Shown: positions 39,023-48,053, counted from the first letter of the stretch. The stretch is DNA of 64,000 bases from DASUPK01 sp963815045 (GCA_963815045.1 CAWFET010000003.1:248001-312000), one strand, 5' to 3'. Numbers and translations are program-made. Notes: a model not told the origin generated them from the letters alone.

Positions 39023-40183
39023 CTACTGGTGCGGTAACGAAGAGCCAGCCAGGAAGAAGAACCACACCTCGAAGACCAGGACGCCGAGGATCACGCAGGC
39101 CGCAACGACCCGCTCGGGCGCGCTCATGCCGAACCTCGATCTGATGTCCTGAACCCGGTCGCCGCGCTTGGCGCGTTGCCAGGGCGAGGTCTCGCCGGCG
39201 AACCTGGGACGGCCGGTCACCCGGTCGTACGTCGAGCTCAGCCAGGTGAGCGCCAGCCCGAGGAGGAACTCGAGGACGGTGAGGACGACCAGCACGGTGA
39301 TCACGCCGCGGAGGCTCAGGACCCTGCCGTTCTGCGATTGTGCGCCCAGCCAGATCGCGAGCAGCGGAGCGCCCGTGAAGGTGTTGATGCCGACGAGCGC
39401 GGTTCCCGCCACCAGGAGCATCCGCTTGAGCTCCAGGTGCGCGGGCGGCTCCCAGTCCAGCTTCGGAGCCGGGAGGCTCGCGGTCGCTAGGTCACGCGGA
39501 TCGAACTCGGGCTCGAGCGCGATCCCCTCGAACTCGAGGTCCAGGGCGCTCTCCCCACCCGGCACCCCGTCCGCCATCGCCTCGATCTGCTCGGGGGTGA
39601 CGCCGCCGGTGTGAACCGTGACGGCGTTGGGCCTTCCCTCCTGGTGCGCCCTCAGCACCTCGATGCATCCGCCGAGCACGACGACCTTCTTGGTGGACTT
39701 GATCTTCTTCGCGGCGAGGTCCAGGCCGAAGACCGCCTCGGAGCGGCGATACAGCCCGACGTCGGGTGAGACGACCCACATCGGCCATGAGGGGCCCAGG
39801 TGGGTGCCCAACCCGGCGAAGCCGAGGATGTGGCCGTCGCGGTCCCGGACCGGGAACGTGATCCGCGACCGGAAGTAGGCGTGCACCCGCCCCCTGCCCG
39901 AGAGGCGCGCCAGGCCCGAGTCCACGATCTCCTCCGTCGCATAGCCGAGCTCGCGGAGGTGGGCCATCAGCTCGTCCGGGCCGACCGGCGCGTAGCCGAC
40001 CCCGAAGCGGCGGATCACCTTCTCATCGAGGTCGTGCTCGGCGAGGATCGCGCGGGCGGCGTGTGCGGCTTCGGACTCCCAGAGATAAGACTCGAAGAAG
40101 TCCCCGGCGTCGGCGAGCAGCCCGACAAGCCGGTCATCCGTGACTGGTTTCACCTGCGTCTGTTGCATCCCGCCGTCACCCAT
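39023..40183 (-). CDS. DnaG primase-core-like domain fused to a membrane domain, TOPRIM disrupted
   Basis: 386 residues. Residues ~28-205 follow the DnaG catalytic core in order: RRFGVGYAPVGPDELM, VDSGLARLSGRG, YFRSRITFPVRDRDGHILGF, LYRRSEAVFGLDLA and the TOPRIM start VVVLGGCIEVLRAHQEG...NAVTVHTGG. The TOPRIM Glu of EGYxD is replaced (GGCIE), and neither the zinc-binding nor the helicase-binding domain is present. From ~254 on there are three membrane helices (~255-280, 292-315, 358-380). It is therefore unlikely to be a primase; a membrane-tethered nucleic-acid or nucleotide sensor is one idea. ATG 40168 is an alternative start. Confidence 0.75.
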   Translation of the reverse strand: MGDGGMQQTQVKPVTDDRLVGLLADAGDFFESYLWESEAAHAARAILAEHDLDEKVIRRFGVGYAPVGPDELMAHLRELGYATEEIVDSGLARLSGRGRVHAYFRSRITFPVRDRDGHILGFAGLGTHLGPSWPMWVVSPDVGLYRRSEAVFGLDLAAKKIKSTKKVVVLGGCIEVLRAHQEGRPNAVTVHTGGVTPEQIEAMADGVPGGESALDLEFEGIALEPEFDPRDLATASLPAPKLDWEPPAHLELKRMLLVAGTALVGINTFTGAPLLAIWLGAQSQNGRVLSLRGVITVLVVLTVLEFLLGLALTWLSSTYDRVTGRPRFAGETSPWQRAKRGDRVQDIRSRFGMSAPERVVAACVILGVLVFEVWFFFLAGSSLPHQ

Positions 40184-40385
40184 CCTCGCATGCGCACCTG
40201 ACCGGCGCCTAAGTTGCCCGGAGAGCGAGCCCAGCTGGCCTCTACGCGATGCTTAGGGCATCGTCGACGAGGCCAATGTCACCTATCTGACCCCGGGGCA
40301 GGAGGACCTGCCGCAGGAGTTCCAGTCGCGCAACCTCGAGAAGAGAGCGCTGCAGGCGCTCGTCGCCCTCGGGCTGCTTGTCGCG

Positions 40386-41330
40386 GTGTTCCTGCTCGCG
40401 CCCGGACTGGGCGAGGTCCGCGACCTGCTCGTCAAGGCCAAGCCCGGGTGGCTGGTCCTGGCCCTGGCGCTCGAGGGACTCTCCTTCGTCTCCTACCTGG
40501 TGATGTTCGGACCGATCTTCTGCACCGGTCTCACCTGGAATCGCTGCTGGCAGATCGGCGGCTCGGAGCTCGCGATGGGGTCGATCGTTCCCGCCAGCGG
40601 CGCCGGCGGGCTGGCTCTTGGCGCCTGGGTGCTGCACCGGGGCGGCATGGGGGGAGAGCGGATCGCGCGACGCTCGGTCGCCTTCTTCATGATCAAGAGC
40701 GGCGTCAACTTCGTGGCCGTCGCCTTGCTGGGATTCGCGCTCGCGGTCGGCCTGTTCGGCCCCGACCTGTCCCTCTGGTTGACGGCCCTGCCGGCTGCCC
40801 TCGCGACCCTCACCATCGGAGCCGTCGCCCTGCTGCCGCGCTTCGGCCCCGGCGAACGGCCCGAACCGGACGCCTCGCGGATGCAGCGCTGGATCAGTGC
40901 GACGCGACGAGCGGTGATCGACGGCACAGGCGAGGCGGGCAAGATCCTCCACCGGCGGCACCCGGCCGTGATCGCCGGGGCGATCGGCTACTGGGCGTTC
41001 GACAACCTCGTCCTCTGGGCGACCTTCCACGCCTTCGGCGCCTCGCCGCCGCTCACGGTGATCCTGATGGGCTATCTGATCGGCCAGCTCGGGGGCGCCC
41101 TGCCGCTGCCCGGTGGGATCGGCGGGATCGACCTCGGGCTGATCGGGACGCTGATCGTCTACGGCGCCCCAGCCGCCGCGACCGCGGCCGCCGTGCTCGC
41201 CTACCGGATCATCCTGTTCTGGCTGCCGCTGGTCGTCGGCGGCATCGCATTCACCATGCTTCGCCGCGATATGCCGAGGGGGCAGGAGTTCGCCTCCTGC
41301 GCGCCAGCCATCGCGGCCCAGTCCGCCTAG
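40386..41330 (+). CDS. Flippase-like membrane protein (LPG synthase TM/DUF-type), start unresolved
   Basis: From GTG 40386 there are 314 residues with about eight helices; GSIVPASGAGGLALGAWVL, RRSVAFFMIKSGVNF and GALPLPGGIGGIDLGLIG are typical of the lysylphosphatidylglycerol-synthetase-TM/flippase-like family. The reading frame stays open upstream to a stop at 40254 and encodes a plausible N-terminus (LEKRALQALVALGLLV) but has no ATG, GTG or TTG there. A nearby ATG (40249) is out of frame. The real start may be upstream with a rare start codon or across a frameshift. Confidence 0.75.
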   Translation: MFLLAPGLGEVRDLLVKAKPGWLVLALALEGLSFVSYLVMFGPIFCTGLTWNRCWQIGGSELAMGSIVPASGAGGLALGAWVLHRGGMGGERIARRSVAFFMIKSGVNFVAVALLGFALAVGLFGPDLSLWLTALPAALATLTIGAVALLPRFGPGERPEPDASRMQRWISATRRAVIDGTGEAGKILHRRHPAVIAGAIGYWAFDNLVLWATFHAFGASPPLTVILMGYLIGQLGGALPLPGGIGGIDLGLIGTLIVYGAPAAATAAAVLAYRIILFWLPLVVGGIAFTMLRRDMPRGQEFASCAPAIAAQSA

Positions 41331-41331
41331 G

Positions 41332-44058
41332 TCAGACCGGCAGCTTCTTCGCCTTGGCCTTGCACTTCTTGCGGGCCTTGGCGGACTTCTTCTTCTTGCA
41401 CTTCTTGAGGGCGGCGGCGCGCTGGCCGGTCGGGCCCGTCGAGGTCGGCGGCGGCGGTGGCGGAGAGGCCACCGTGAAGTTGCGGGTCACCACCGCGCTG
41501 GTGTTGCCGGCGACGTCCGTGCCGCGCACCCGGACGCCGTGAGAGCCGACCGCGAGACCGGAGAGGTTGAGCGGCGAGGAGCATGGGCTGAACGAGCTGC
41601 CATCGACCCTGCACTCGAAGTCCGCGGGCTCATCGGCGGTGAAGCCGATACTCACGCTGGTGTCGGTCGCTGAGCTGCCCTCGGCCGGCCCGGAGGTGAA
41701 GCTGACGGTCGGTGGGTGGGTGTCGACGGTGAAGTGGGTGGTGGTCGTATCGCTCGTGTCGGGACCCAGGCCCGGGTTGGAAGGAGTCTGGGCCGAGCGG
41801 AGCGTGAAGGTGTAATCCCCGTCCGTAAGCGGGCCCAGGTCGAGCGGGGTGTCGCAGGGATCGATCGGGGTGCCGTTGAGCTCGCACTGGAAGGTCACGG
41901 GATCATTCGGGGAGCTGAAGACGATCTGCGGGGTCGTGTCGTTGATCGAGGCGCCGTCGGATGGAGCCGCGTTGATCGAAACCACGGGGTAGGTGGAGCA
42001 TTGGCTGCCGGTATTGATCCCCGCCGGCGTCGCCATCTCGGAGCTGTTCTGCGGCGGCAGGCCGTTGGCGATTTGGTTCGCGGTCACGCACTGTCCTGGG
42101 AAAAGGTCGGACGGCGTGGGGACGCTCCAGTTCCCGCTGTTATCGGCCAACGTCGACGTTATGAAAGCCCGGAGGTCGCCATGGCTGGAGTAGGTCGTGT
42201 AGACGTAGACCGAAGCCATCGGCAAGGCGGTCCCGGAGATCGACGTGCCTGTTGCACTGATGGTCGGGGCCTGGATGCAGTTGTTGGTGAAGTTGTTGCT
42301 GCAGGTGCCGGGTCCGTCGGGGCCCATGTCGATGAAGATGTCGTTTCCATTCGCGGGGCTGCCGTTGTTCTTGCCGAGATTGACCAGGAACTCGTTGTCG
42401 GAGCCGCCCTGCCCGTAGGCGATGGCGTCGGAGCCGCTGTTGGAGATCACGTTCGGGTTCGTGCTGCCGCCGCCGATGACGTTGTCGTTGAGCCCGTTGC
42501 TCCCGCCCATCAGGATCCCTGCGCCGATGTCCGGCTCCGGGGTGCCGGTCGAGGTCGTGCCGATGTAGTTGCCGGCGATCAAGTTGCTCGAGGCTCCCTG
42601 AGTCAGCAGGATCCCGGGCTGGCCAGTGCCCTTCACGTTGCCGACCGTGTTCGCGTGTGCGGCGTCGCTGTTGTCGTAGTCGCCGACGTTGTTGTTGTCG
42701 CCGGCGATCGTCAGGCCCGGCTCGGCCGCGTTGATCCCGAGGTCCTGCCCGCTCGGTCCGACTCCGATCACGTTGCCCTGCACCGTCATCGTGCCCGTGA
42801 GGAAGACACCGTTGCCGCCGAAGCGATTGTCGGCGATCGTGCCCCCCGTCCCGGCGAGATCGGTGAGGCCGGAGCTCCCGCTCGGGCTGGAGTACGTGTT
42901 GGCGATCGACGCCGTCCCCACCGCGTTCAGCCCGATGTAGTTGTTCGTCACGTTCAGCGTGTTGACCAGGGAGGCCTTGATTCCCCCGTCCGTGTTGCCG
43001 GCGATGTAGTTGCGCTTGGTGTTCGCCGCGCCGCCGATCGTGACGTTGGATGCCCCTTCGAGGTCGATGCCGCTGCCTTTGTTGACGCCGGTCCCGTTCC
43101 CCTCGTTGGTGGTGCCGTCCAGGCCCAATCCGATGAAGTTGCCGCTGATCGTGAAGCTACTCGGAGCGCCGCCCTGGTCCAGGGTGTGGATCCCATCCCC
43201 GCCGAAGCCGACGATCAGATTGCATTGCCCGTCGCATTGCCCGGCCGTTGTCGCGTCGCCCCCGATCGTGTGCCCGCTGCTGGAGCCGCTGATGTCGATC
43301 GCGGTTCCGCCGGGGTTGCTCGACACGCTCCCGTTGGGAAGCGCCCCGAAGTAGTTGCCTCGGATCGTCTGCCCGTCGGCGTTGCTGCCGACCGAGATCG
43401 CGGCGCCCGTGTTGGAGGCGAACACGTTGCGGTCAGCGGTGGTGCTTCCGCCGATCACCGCGTTGCTCGCGTTCACCAGCGTGACGCCGTTGACGTTCGC
43501 GTCGAGCGTCGTGCCGTCCAGTCCGACACCGAACCACGAGCCCTTCAGCGTCAGGGAGCTCGCACCGGACTGAACCTGGATCCCGGATCCCCCCGCGCCC
43601 GTGAATGCGATGCCGCTGATGCTGACCCCCGGTGTGTAGTTGAAGAGGGCCGCGGTCCCCCCGTTTTTGTCCAGGCCGACGCACGGCTTGGCGCCGGCGG
43701 TCGCATCGCAGTCGCCACCCGTGATTGTGACGTTGTCCGTGATGTTGATGTCCGAGCTTCCCTCCGAGATCGTCGCGTTGGCCGCAACGCCGTTGAAGAC
43801 CGTTGGGTCGAAGTCGATGACGTCGTCGACCGAGGGAGTCGAGTTCGAGAGGGTGATCGCGGAGCGCAAGCTGCAGTCGTTCGCCGCGCCGTTGCACGCC
43901 TGACTGTCCGTGTCTCCTGTGTTGTTCACCGTGTAGGTGACCGCCCAGGCGGACGGCGCGTAGAGGAGCGCCGCCGCGCAGCCGAGCAGCAGAGCCATCC
44001 GTAGTGGCCGCAGAATTCCCCCGTCCCGCCGGCGCATCCCTATTCCCCGATTGCGCAT
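41332..44058 (-). CDS. Secreted right-handed beta-helix protein with CSLREA-like start, Ig-like repeats and basic tail
   Basis: 908 residues with a signal peptide (hydrophobic ~22-38, AWA). TYTVNNTGD...NDCSLRSAI matches the N-terminal CSLREA motif of large secreted proteins. A long parallel beta-helix with recurring G-N-x-I-G units (GNYFGALPNG, GNFIGLGLDG, NNYIGLNAVG, GNVIGVGPSG, GNYIGTTSTG) fills ~100-570. Two Ig-like domains follow (~690-870), then a PPPPPP stretch and a tail of about 20 residues that is mostly Lys with two Cys. Likely cell-surface adhesion or polysaccharide binding. Confidence 0.85.
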   Translation of the reverse strand: MRNRGIGMRRRDGGILRPLRMALLLGCAAALLYAPSAWAVTYTVNNTGDTDSQACNGAANDCSLRSAITLSNSTPSVDDVIDFDPTVFNGVAANATISEGSSDINITDNVTITGGDCDATAGAKPCVGLDKNGGTAALFNYTPGVSISGIAFTGAGGSGIQVQSGASSLTLKGSWFGVGLDGTTLDANVNGVTLVNASNAVIGGSTTADRNVFASNTGAAISVGSNADGQTIRGNYFGALPNGSVSSNPGGTAIDISGSSSGHTIGGDATTAGQCDGQCNLIVGFGGDGIHTLDQGGAPSSFTISGNFIGLGLDGTTNEGNGTGVNKGSGIDLEGASNVTIGGAANTKRNYIAGNTDGGIKASLVNTLNVTNNYIGLNAVGTASIANTYSSPSGSSGLTDLAGTGGTIADNRFGGNGVFLTGTMTVQGNVIGVGPSGQDLGINAAEPGLTIAGDNNNVGDYDNSDAAHANTVGNVKGTGQPGILLTQGASSNLIAGNYIGTTSTGTPEPDIGAGILMGGSNGLNDNVIGGGSTNPNVISNSGSDAIAYGQGGSDNEFLVNLGKNNGSPANGNDIFIDMGPDGPGTCSNNFTNNCIQAPTISATGTSISGTALPMASVYVYTTYSSHGDLRAFITSTLADNSGNWSVPTPSDLFPGQCVTANQIANGLPPQNSSEMATPAGINTGSQCSTYPVVSINAAPSDGASINDTTPQIVFSSPNDPVTFQCELNGTPIDPCDTPLDLGPLTDGDYTFTLRSAQTPSNPGLGPDTSDTTTTHFTVDTHPPTVSFTSGPAEGSSATDTSVSIGFTADEPADFECRVDGSSFSPCSSPLNLSGLAVGSHGVRVRGTDVAGNTSAVVTRNFTVASPPPPPPTSTGPTGQRAAALKKCKKKKSAKARKKCKAKAKKLPV

Positions 44059-44115
44059 CCGGCGGGAACGTAGCCGGTTCGCCGGTCGCGGTCATCAGGG
44101 GTTTTCCGCAGCCGA

Positions 44116-45804
44116 ATGGTTGAAACTGCGCCGGTCATGCGTCCAACCCGTCTCGCCGTGACCGCTCTGGTCCTTTTCGTTGCTCTTCCCGCGACGGCCC
44201 AGGCCTGCGATCCCGGCTCGTTCGACCCGGCGAACCAGCCCCCGTTCGGAGGCGAGACCGTCACGCTCTCCGATCCGCTTGCCCAGGGCGCGAGCGTCGA
44301 TGGCTTCCGGCTGACCCCCGGCCGGGCGACCGCCATCGCCACCGGAGCGCTTACTCCCAGCGGGTCGGTGCGCCGCTTCGAGGTTCGGACGCGCACGGGC
44401 GCCGGCCTGCCGCAACAGTGGCAGGTCGACTACTTCGACGCGAGCGGCGCCGACGTCGGGCAGGTCGTGATCGACGACGCGGGCGGCTGCGTGGTCGAGA
44501 CCTGGACCGGCACCCAAGTGGACACGAAGCTCGCCCGCGGTTACCAGGGCGCTGTCTCGGGCGACGTCAACCACCTCTGGATCTGGTTGCCGCTCTGCGT
44601 TCTCTTCCTCGCGCCGTTCATCGACCCGCGCCGCCCGCTGAGGCTGATCCACCTCGATCTGCTCGCGCTGCTCGGCTTCAGCGTCTCGCTTGCGTTCTTC
44701 AACCACGCGATGATCGAGGCGTCGGTGGCGCTCGTCTATCCCGTGCTCGCCTACCTCTTCGTGCGCATGGTGATCGCGGGATTCAGGCCGGTGGAGACCC
44801 GCGACCGCCTGCTCCCATTTGCGCCACGCGGACTTTTGGTCGCCGGGATCGTGGCGCTGGTCGGTTTCCACACCGCCTATGTGGCGACCGAGGGCAAGGT
44901 GATCGACGTCGGCCTCGCCAGCGTGATCGGCGCCGACCGGCTGGTGAACGGGGACGAGGTCTATGGGCCCGGCGCGAGCTCCGGGATGCCTATTCGGGGC
45001 GACGTCTACGGCCCGGTCAACTATCTGTCCTACGTGCCGTTCGAGCAGGCGCTCCCGTGGAGCGGGCGGTGGGACGAGGTCTCAGCCGCCCGGGCCGCGG
45101 CTCTGGGCTTCGAGCTGCTCACCGCACTCGCTCTGTTCGCTCTGGGCCGCCGGGTCCGAGCGGGGCCGGAGGGAACGACGCTGGGCATCTCCCTGGCCTA
45201 CGCCTGGCTTGCATTCCCCTTCACGATGTACGCGCTCGGCTCCAGCTTCAACGACTCGCTGGTGGCGCTGCTGGTCGTTTGCAGCCTGCTCGTGCTCTCC
45301 TCAGCCCCGGCGCGCGGCGCGGTCTCGGCGCTGGCGGGCCTGACCAAGTTCGGCCCGCTGGTCCTGGCGCCGCTGTTCGCCGCCGGCCACGGAGAGCGCC
45401 GCCCGCGGCCACTCATCCTCTTCGTTCTCGCCTTTCTCGCGACCGCGGCGATCATGACCATCCCGCTGCTCCCCGACGGCGGCTACCGCGAGCTCTATGA
45501 CCGCACGCTGGGCTACCAGGCCTCGCGCGGCTCCCCCTTCAGCGTCTGGGGGCAGGCGCCGTCGCTGCACTTCCTGCAGACCGCGAGCAAGGTGTTCGCC
45601 CTCGGACTCGCGACCCTGTTCTTCTTCGTCCCCTCGCGGCGCTCCACCCTGCAGATTGCGGCACTGAGCGCGACTCTGCTGATCGCGGTCCAGGTCACCG
45701 CGAACCACTGGTTCTACCCCTACGTGGTCTGGTTCGCTCCCCTGGTCCTGCTGGCCACCTTCGCGCAGCGCCGCGGGCCCGAACCGGCGACTCAGCGTCC
45801 CTAG
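44116..45804 (+). CDS. Polytopic membrane protein, probable GT-C/GT87-like glycosyltransferase
   Basis: 562 residues. A signal-like segment (~10-30) is followed by a small external domain (~35-155) and about eleven helices. The loop after a helix around 260-310 has DVYGPVNYLSYVPFE, and FTMYALGSSFNDSLVALLVV and LTKFGPLVLAP resemble polyprenol-phosphate-mannose-dependent enzymes. Catalytic Asp/Glu could be in the GDVYGP loop. ATG 44137 is an alternative start. It is divergent from the beta-helix gene with 57 bp between and could glycosylate surface material. Confidence 0.65.
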   Translation: MVETAPVMRPTRLAVTALVLFVALPATAQACDPGSFDPANQPPFGGETVTLSDPLAQGASVDGFRLTPGRATAIATGALTPSGSVRRFEVRTRTGAGLPQQWQVDYFDASGADVGQVVIDDAGGCVVETWTGTQVDTKLARGYQGAVSGDVNHLWIWLPLCVLFLAPFIDPRRPLRLIHLDLLALLGFSVSLAFFNHAMIEASVALVYPVLAYLFVRMVIAGFRPVETRDRLLPFAPRGLLVAGIVALVGFHTAYVATEGKVIDVGLASVIGADRLVNGDEVYGPGASSGMPIRGDVYGPVNYLSYVPFEQALPWSGRWDEVSAARAAALGFELLTALALFALGRRVRAGPEGTTLGISLAYAWLAFPFTMYALGSSFNDSLVALLVVCSLLVLSSAPARGAVSALAGLTKFGPLVLAPLFAAGHGERRPRPLILFVLAFLATAAIMTIPLLPDGGYRELYDRTLGYQASRGSPFSVWGQAPSLHFLQTASKVFALGLATLFFFVPSRRSTLQIAALSATLLIAVQVTANHWFYPYVVWFAPLVLLATFAQRRGPEPATQRP

Positions 45805-45907
45805 GCACGGATTTCGACAGCCGGTCGAGCCGCCCCCGGCGATCTTTCGACATCGGGCCAAGGATCGCCTCGCGCATCGAGCGGACAATTTCCGCATGAA
45901 GGGAGCG

Positions 45908-46642
45908 ATGAGACAGATCGTCGCGTTCGGCGGCGGCGGCTTCTCGCAGGAGTCCGAGAACCCGCTGCTGGACGACTACGTCCTCGGCCTCACCGGGACG
46001 GCCGACCCGCGCGTCTGCTTCTTCCCCACGGCCAGCGGTGACGCCGACCACTACCTCGTCCGCTTCTACAACGCCTTCCGCGACCGGGCGCGGGCGTCCC
46101 ACGTCAGCCTCTTCCGGCGCGAGCGCGGCGTCTCCGACATCCGCTCCCACCTGCTGGCCCAGGACGTGATCTACGTCGGCGGCGGCAGCCTGATCAGCCT
46201 GCTCGGGGTTTGGCGGGCTCACGGGATCGACTCGATACTGCGCGAGGCCTACGAGGCGGGGGTGGTCCTCTGTGGGCTCTCGGCCGGCTCGCTCTGCTGG
46301 TTCGCCGAAGCGGTCAGCGGCTACCAGGGCGAGATCAACCGCGTTCCCGGGCTCGGCTTCCTGCCGCATTCGAACGCGGTGCACTACTGCGACGGCGAGC
46401 GGCGCGGGGCGTTCCATCGCCACCTGCTCGACGGGATGCCTGCGGGTTTCGCCGCCGAGGACGGCGCGGCGCTGCGGTTCGTAGGGGATGAGCTGGTCGA
46501 GGTCGTGGCCTCCCGGCCGGAGGCGCGGGCGTACAAGCTGGAGCGACGAGGGAGCCAGATCCTCGAGACGAGGCTGGCAACCCGGTACCTGGGCGCGGAC
46601 GCCCCGGACAACGTCGTTCCGCTGGTGCGCCAGGCAGCCTAG
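45908..46642 (+). CDS. Peptidase E-like S51 family protein, copy 1
   Basis: 244 residues: IVAFGGGGFSQ, VCFFPTASGD, DVIYVGGGSLISLLGVWR and nucleophile elbow GLSAGSLCWF (Ser125), with HYCDGERR downstream carrying the likely His. S51 enzymes cleave Asp-X dipeptides; cyanophycinase is a relative. ATG 45908 follows AAGGGAG, preferred over ATG 45896. The paralogue starts 10 bp after its stop. Confidence 0.88.
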   Translation: MRQIVAFGGGGFSQESENPLLDDYVLGLTGTADPRVCFFPTASGDADHYLVRFYNAFRDRARASHVSLFRRERGVSDIRSHLLAQDVIYVGGGSLISLLGVWRAHGIDSILREAYEAGVVLCGLSAGSLCWFAEAVSGYQGEINRVPGLGFLPHSNAVHYCDGERRGAFHRHLLDGMPAGFAAEDGAALRFVGDELVEVVASRPEARAYKLERRGSQILETRLATRYLGADAPDNVVPLVRQAA

Positions 46643-46645
46643 GCT
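46640..46645 (+). promoter_or_regulatory. Candidate -10 box TAGGCT of the second peptidase E gene
   Basis: TAGGCT starts in the stop codon of the first peptidase E gene and ends 7 nt before GTG 46653, so copy 2 may have its own leaderless promoter. Confidence 0.4.
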
Positions 46646-46652
46646 GACCTTT

Positions 46653-47495
46653 GTGAGCTCTCGGCGCCGCATCCTCGCCCTCGGCGGACACGACTTCGAC
46701 CGCCGAGCGGGGAACGACGCGATCTGCGACCTGATCGTCGAGCTGGCCGACTCCCCGCGCCCGAAGATCTGCCTGCTGCCGACGGCGAGCGGTGACCCCG
46801 AGGACCAGATCTCCCGCTTCCGGCGGTCATTCGCCGAGCGCGACTGCGTGCCGCAGGCGATCTCGCTCTTCCGCCTCGGCGACAACCCGGTCGACCTACG
46901 CGAGGAGCTCCTCAACCAGGACGTGATCTACGCGGGCGGCGGCAGCATGGTGAACCTGATCGCGATCTGGCGGGCGCACGGCCTCGACGAGATCCTGCGC
47001 GAGTGCTGGTCCGAGGGAATCCTGATCGTCGGCCAGAGCGCCGGGGCCATGTGCTGGTTCGCGGGCGGCATCACGAGTTCGCAGGGTGACCCCGACGTGG
47101 CGAACGGGTTCGGCGTCCTGCCCGGCAGCCTCTGCGTCCACTACCTGAGCGAGCCGGTGCGCCGCCGCCGGTTCCTCCGCGCGATCGCGAGCGGAGAGCT
47201 CGAGGCCGGGCTCGGGCTCGAGGACCAGACGGGCGCGCTCTTCGAGGACACCGAGCTCACCGAGACGATCAGCGCGCGGGAGGGCGCCGCCGCCTGGGAG
47301 GTGGCGCCGGAGGGCGCCGGAGCGCGCGAGGTCGAGCTCTCCTCACGGCAGCTGGAGGACAGTCGGCCGCCGATCAACGGCACCGGCTCGGACATCCTCG
47401 AGCTGCGTCAGACGCTCGCTAGCCGCACCTCACCAGGTGGGCGCCCTACCCGCAGGGCTCAAATGATCCGACGGGACCGGCGCCGGGCGCCCTAG
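46653..47495 (+). CDS. Peptidase E-like S51 family protein, copy 2
   Basis: 280 residues, tandem paralogue of the preceding gene: ILALGGHDFD, ICLLPTASGD, DVIYAGGGSMVNLIAIWR, GQSAGAMCWF (Ser129) and VHYLSEPVRRRRFL align in order. It has a longer C-terminus (~45 residues) ending in basic residues. Divergence between the copies suggests different substrates. GTG 46653 is set by the TAGGCT spacing. Its TAG shares CTAG (47492-47495) with the convergent ferritin gene. Confidence 0.87.
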   Translation: MSSRRRILALGGHDFDRRAGNDAICDLIVELADSPRPKICLLPTASGDPEDQISRFRRSFAERDCVPQAISLFRLGDNPVDLREELLNQDVIYAGGGSMVNLIAIWRAHGLDEILRECWSEGILIVGQSAGAMCWFAGGITSSQGDPDVANGFGVLPGSLCVHYLSEPVRRRRFLRAIASGELEAGLGLEDQTGALFEDTELTETISAREGAAAWEVAPEGAGAREVELSSRQLEDSRPPINGTGSDILELRQTLASRTSPGGRPTRRAQMIRRDRRRAP

Positions 47496-48025
47496 AGCGC
47501 GCCGCCGGCGGCGGGCGGCATCGAGGGATCGCTGCCCTCGTCGCCGATCTGCTCGCGCGCCAGGAAGTCCTCGATCAGCAGCGGGCTGTCCTTCGCCTGC
47601 TCGCAGACGTTGAGGAGGTCGTTCATCGAGGAGACCTCCTCGACCTGCTCCTTGACGAACCAGGTGAGGAACTGCTCGGCGCGGAAGTCTCCCGCCTCCC
47701 GGGCGAGCTTGAAGAGGTCGTTGATCTCGTCCGAGACCCGCTTCTCCTGCTCCAGCGCCATCTTCACCGGCCCGACGACGTCGTCGTAGCGGGTCTGCTG
47801 AGAGGTGATGTCGGGGATCTTCACCTCTTCATCGGTGTCGAGCAGGTACTGGACCATGATCATCGCGTGGTTCCGCTCCTCGACCGCCTGGCGGTAGAAG
47901 AAGGCGGCGAGACGGGGCAGGGTCTCCGAGTCGTAGTAGACGGCCGCGCCGATGTACTGCTGCTGGGCGGCGAACTCGTTTGAGATCTGCTCGTTGAGGG
48001 CGTCGGCGAAGCTCTGGTCGGCCAT
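47492..48025 (-). CDS. ftn: Ferritin
   Basis: 177 residues of the bacterial non-heme ferritin type: ferroxidase ligands in NEQISNEFAAQQQYIGA (Glu), AVEERNHAMIMVQYLL (Glu and His of ExxH) and FVKEQVEEVSSM (Glu). It oxidises and stores iron in a 24-mer cage. ATG 48025 has TAGGCT 7 nt upstream. The C-terminus adds ~20 residues with an acidic and Pro/Gly-rich end. Confidence 0.95.
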   Translation of the reverse strand: MADQSFADALNEQISNEFAAQQQYIGAAVYYDSETLPRLAAFFYRQAVEERNHAMIMVQYLLDTDEEVKIPDITSQQTRYDDVVGPVKMALEQEKRVSDEINDLFKLAREAGDFRAEQFLTWFVKEQVEEVSSMNDLLNVCEQAKDSPLLIEDFLAREQIGDEGSDPSMPPAAGGAL

Positions 48026-48032
48026 GTTCGGC

Positions 48033-48038
48033 AGCCTA
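48033..48038 (-). promoter_or_regulatory. Candidate -10 box TAGGCT of the ferritin gene
   Basis: On the complement TATAGGCT runs into a 7-nt gap and ATG 48025; the same hexamer family as at 23386 and 51941. Confidence 0.42.
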
Positions 48039-48053
48039 TAGGGCGGTGATTGT

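Noticed and set aside
41716..44004. 762-codon plus-strand open frame opposite the beta-helix gene
   Set aside because: The minus-strand protein has a signal peptide and repeated beta-helix units; the opposite frame is Val/Ala/Asp/Arg filler without motifs.
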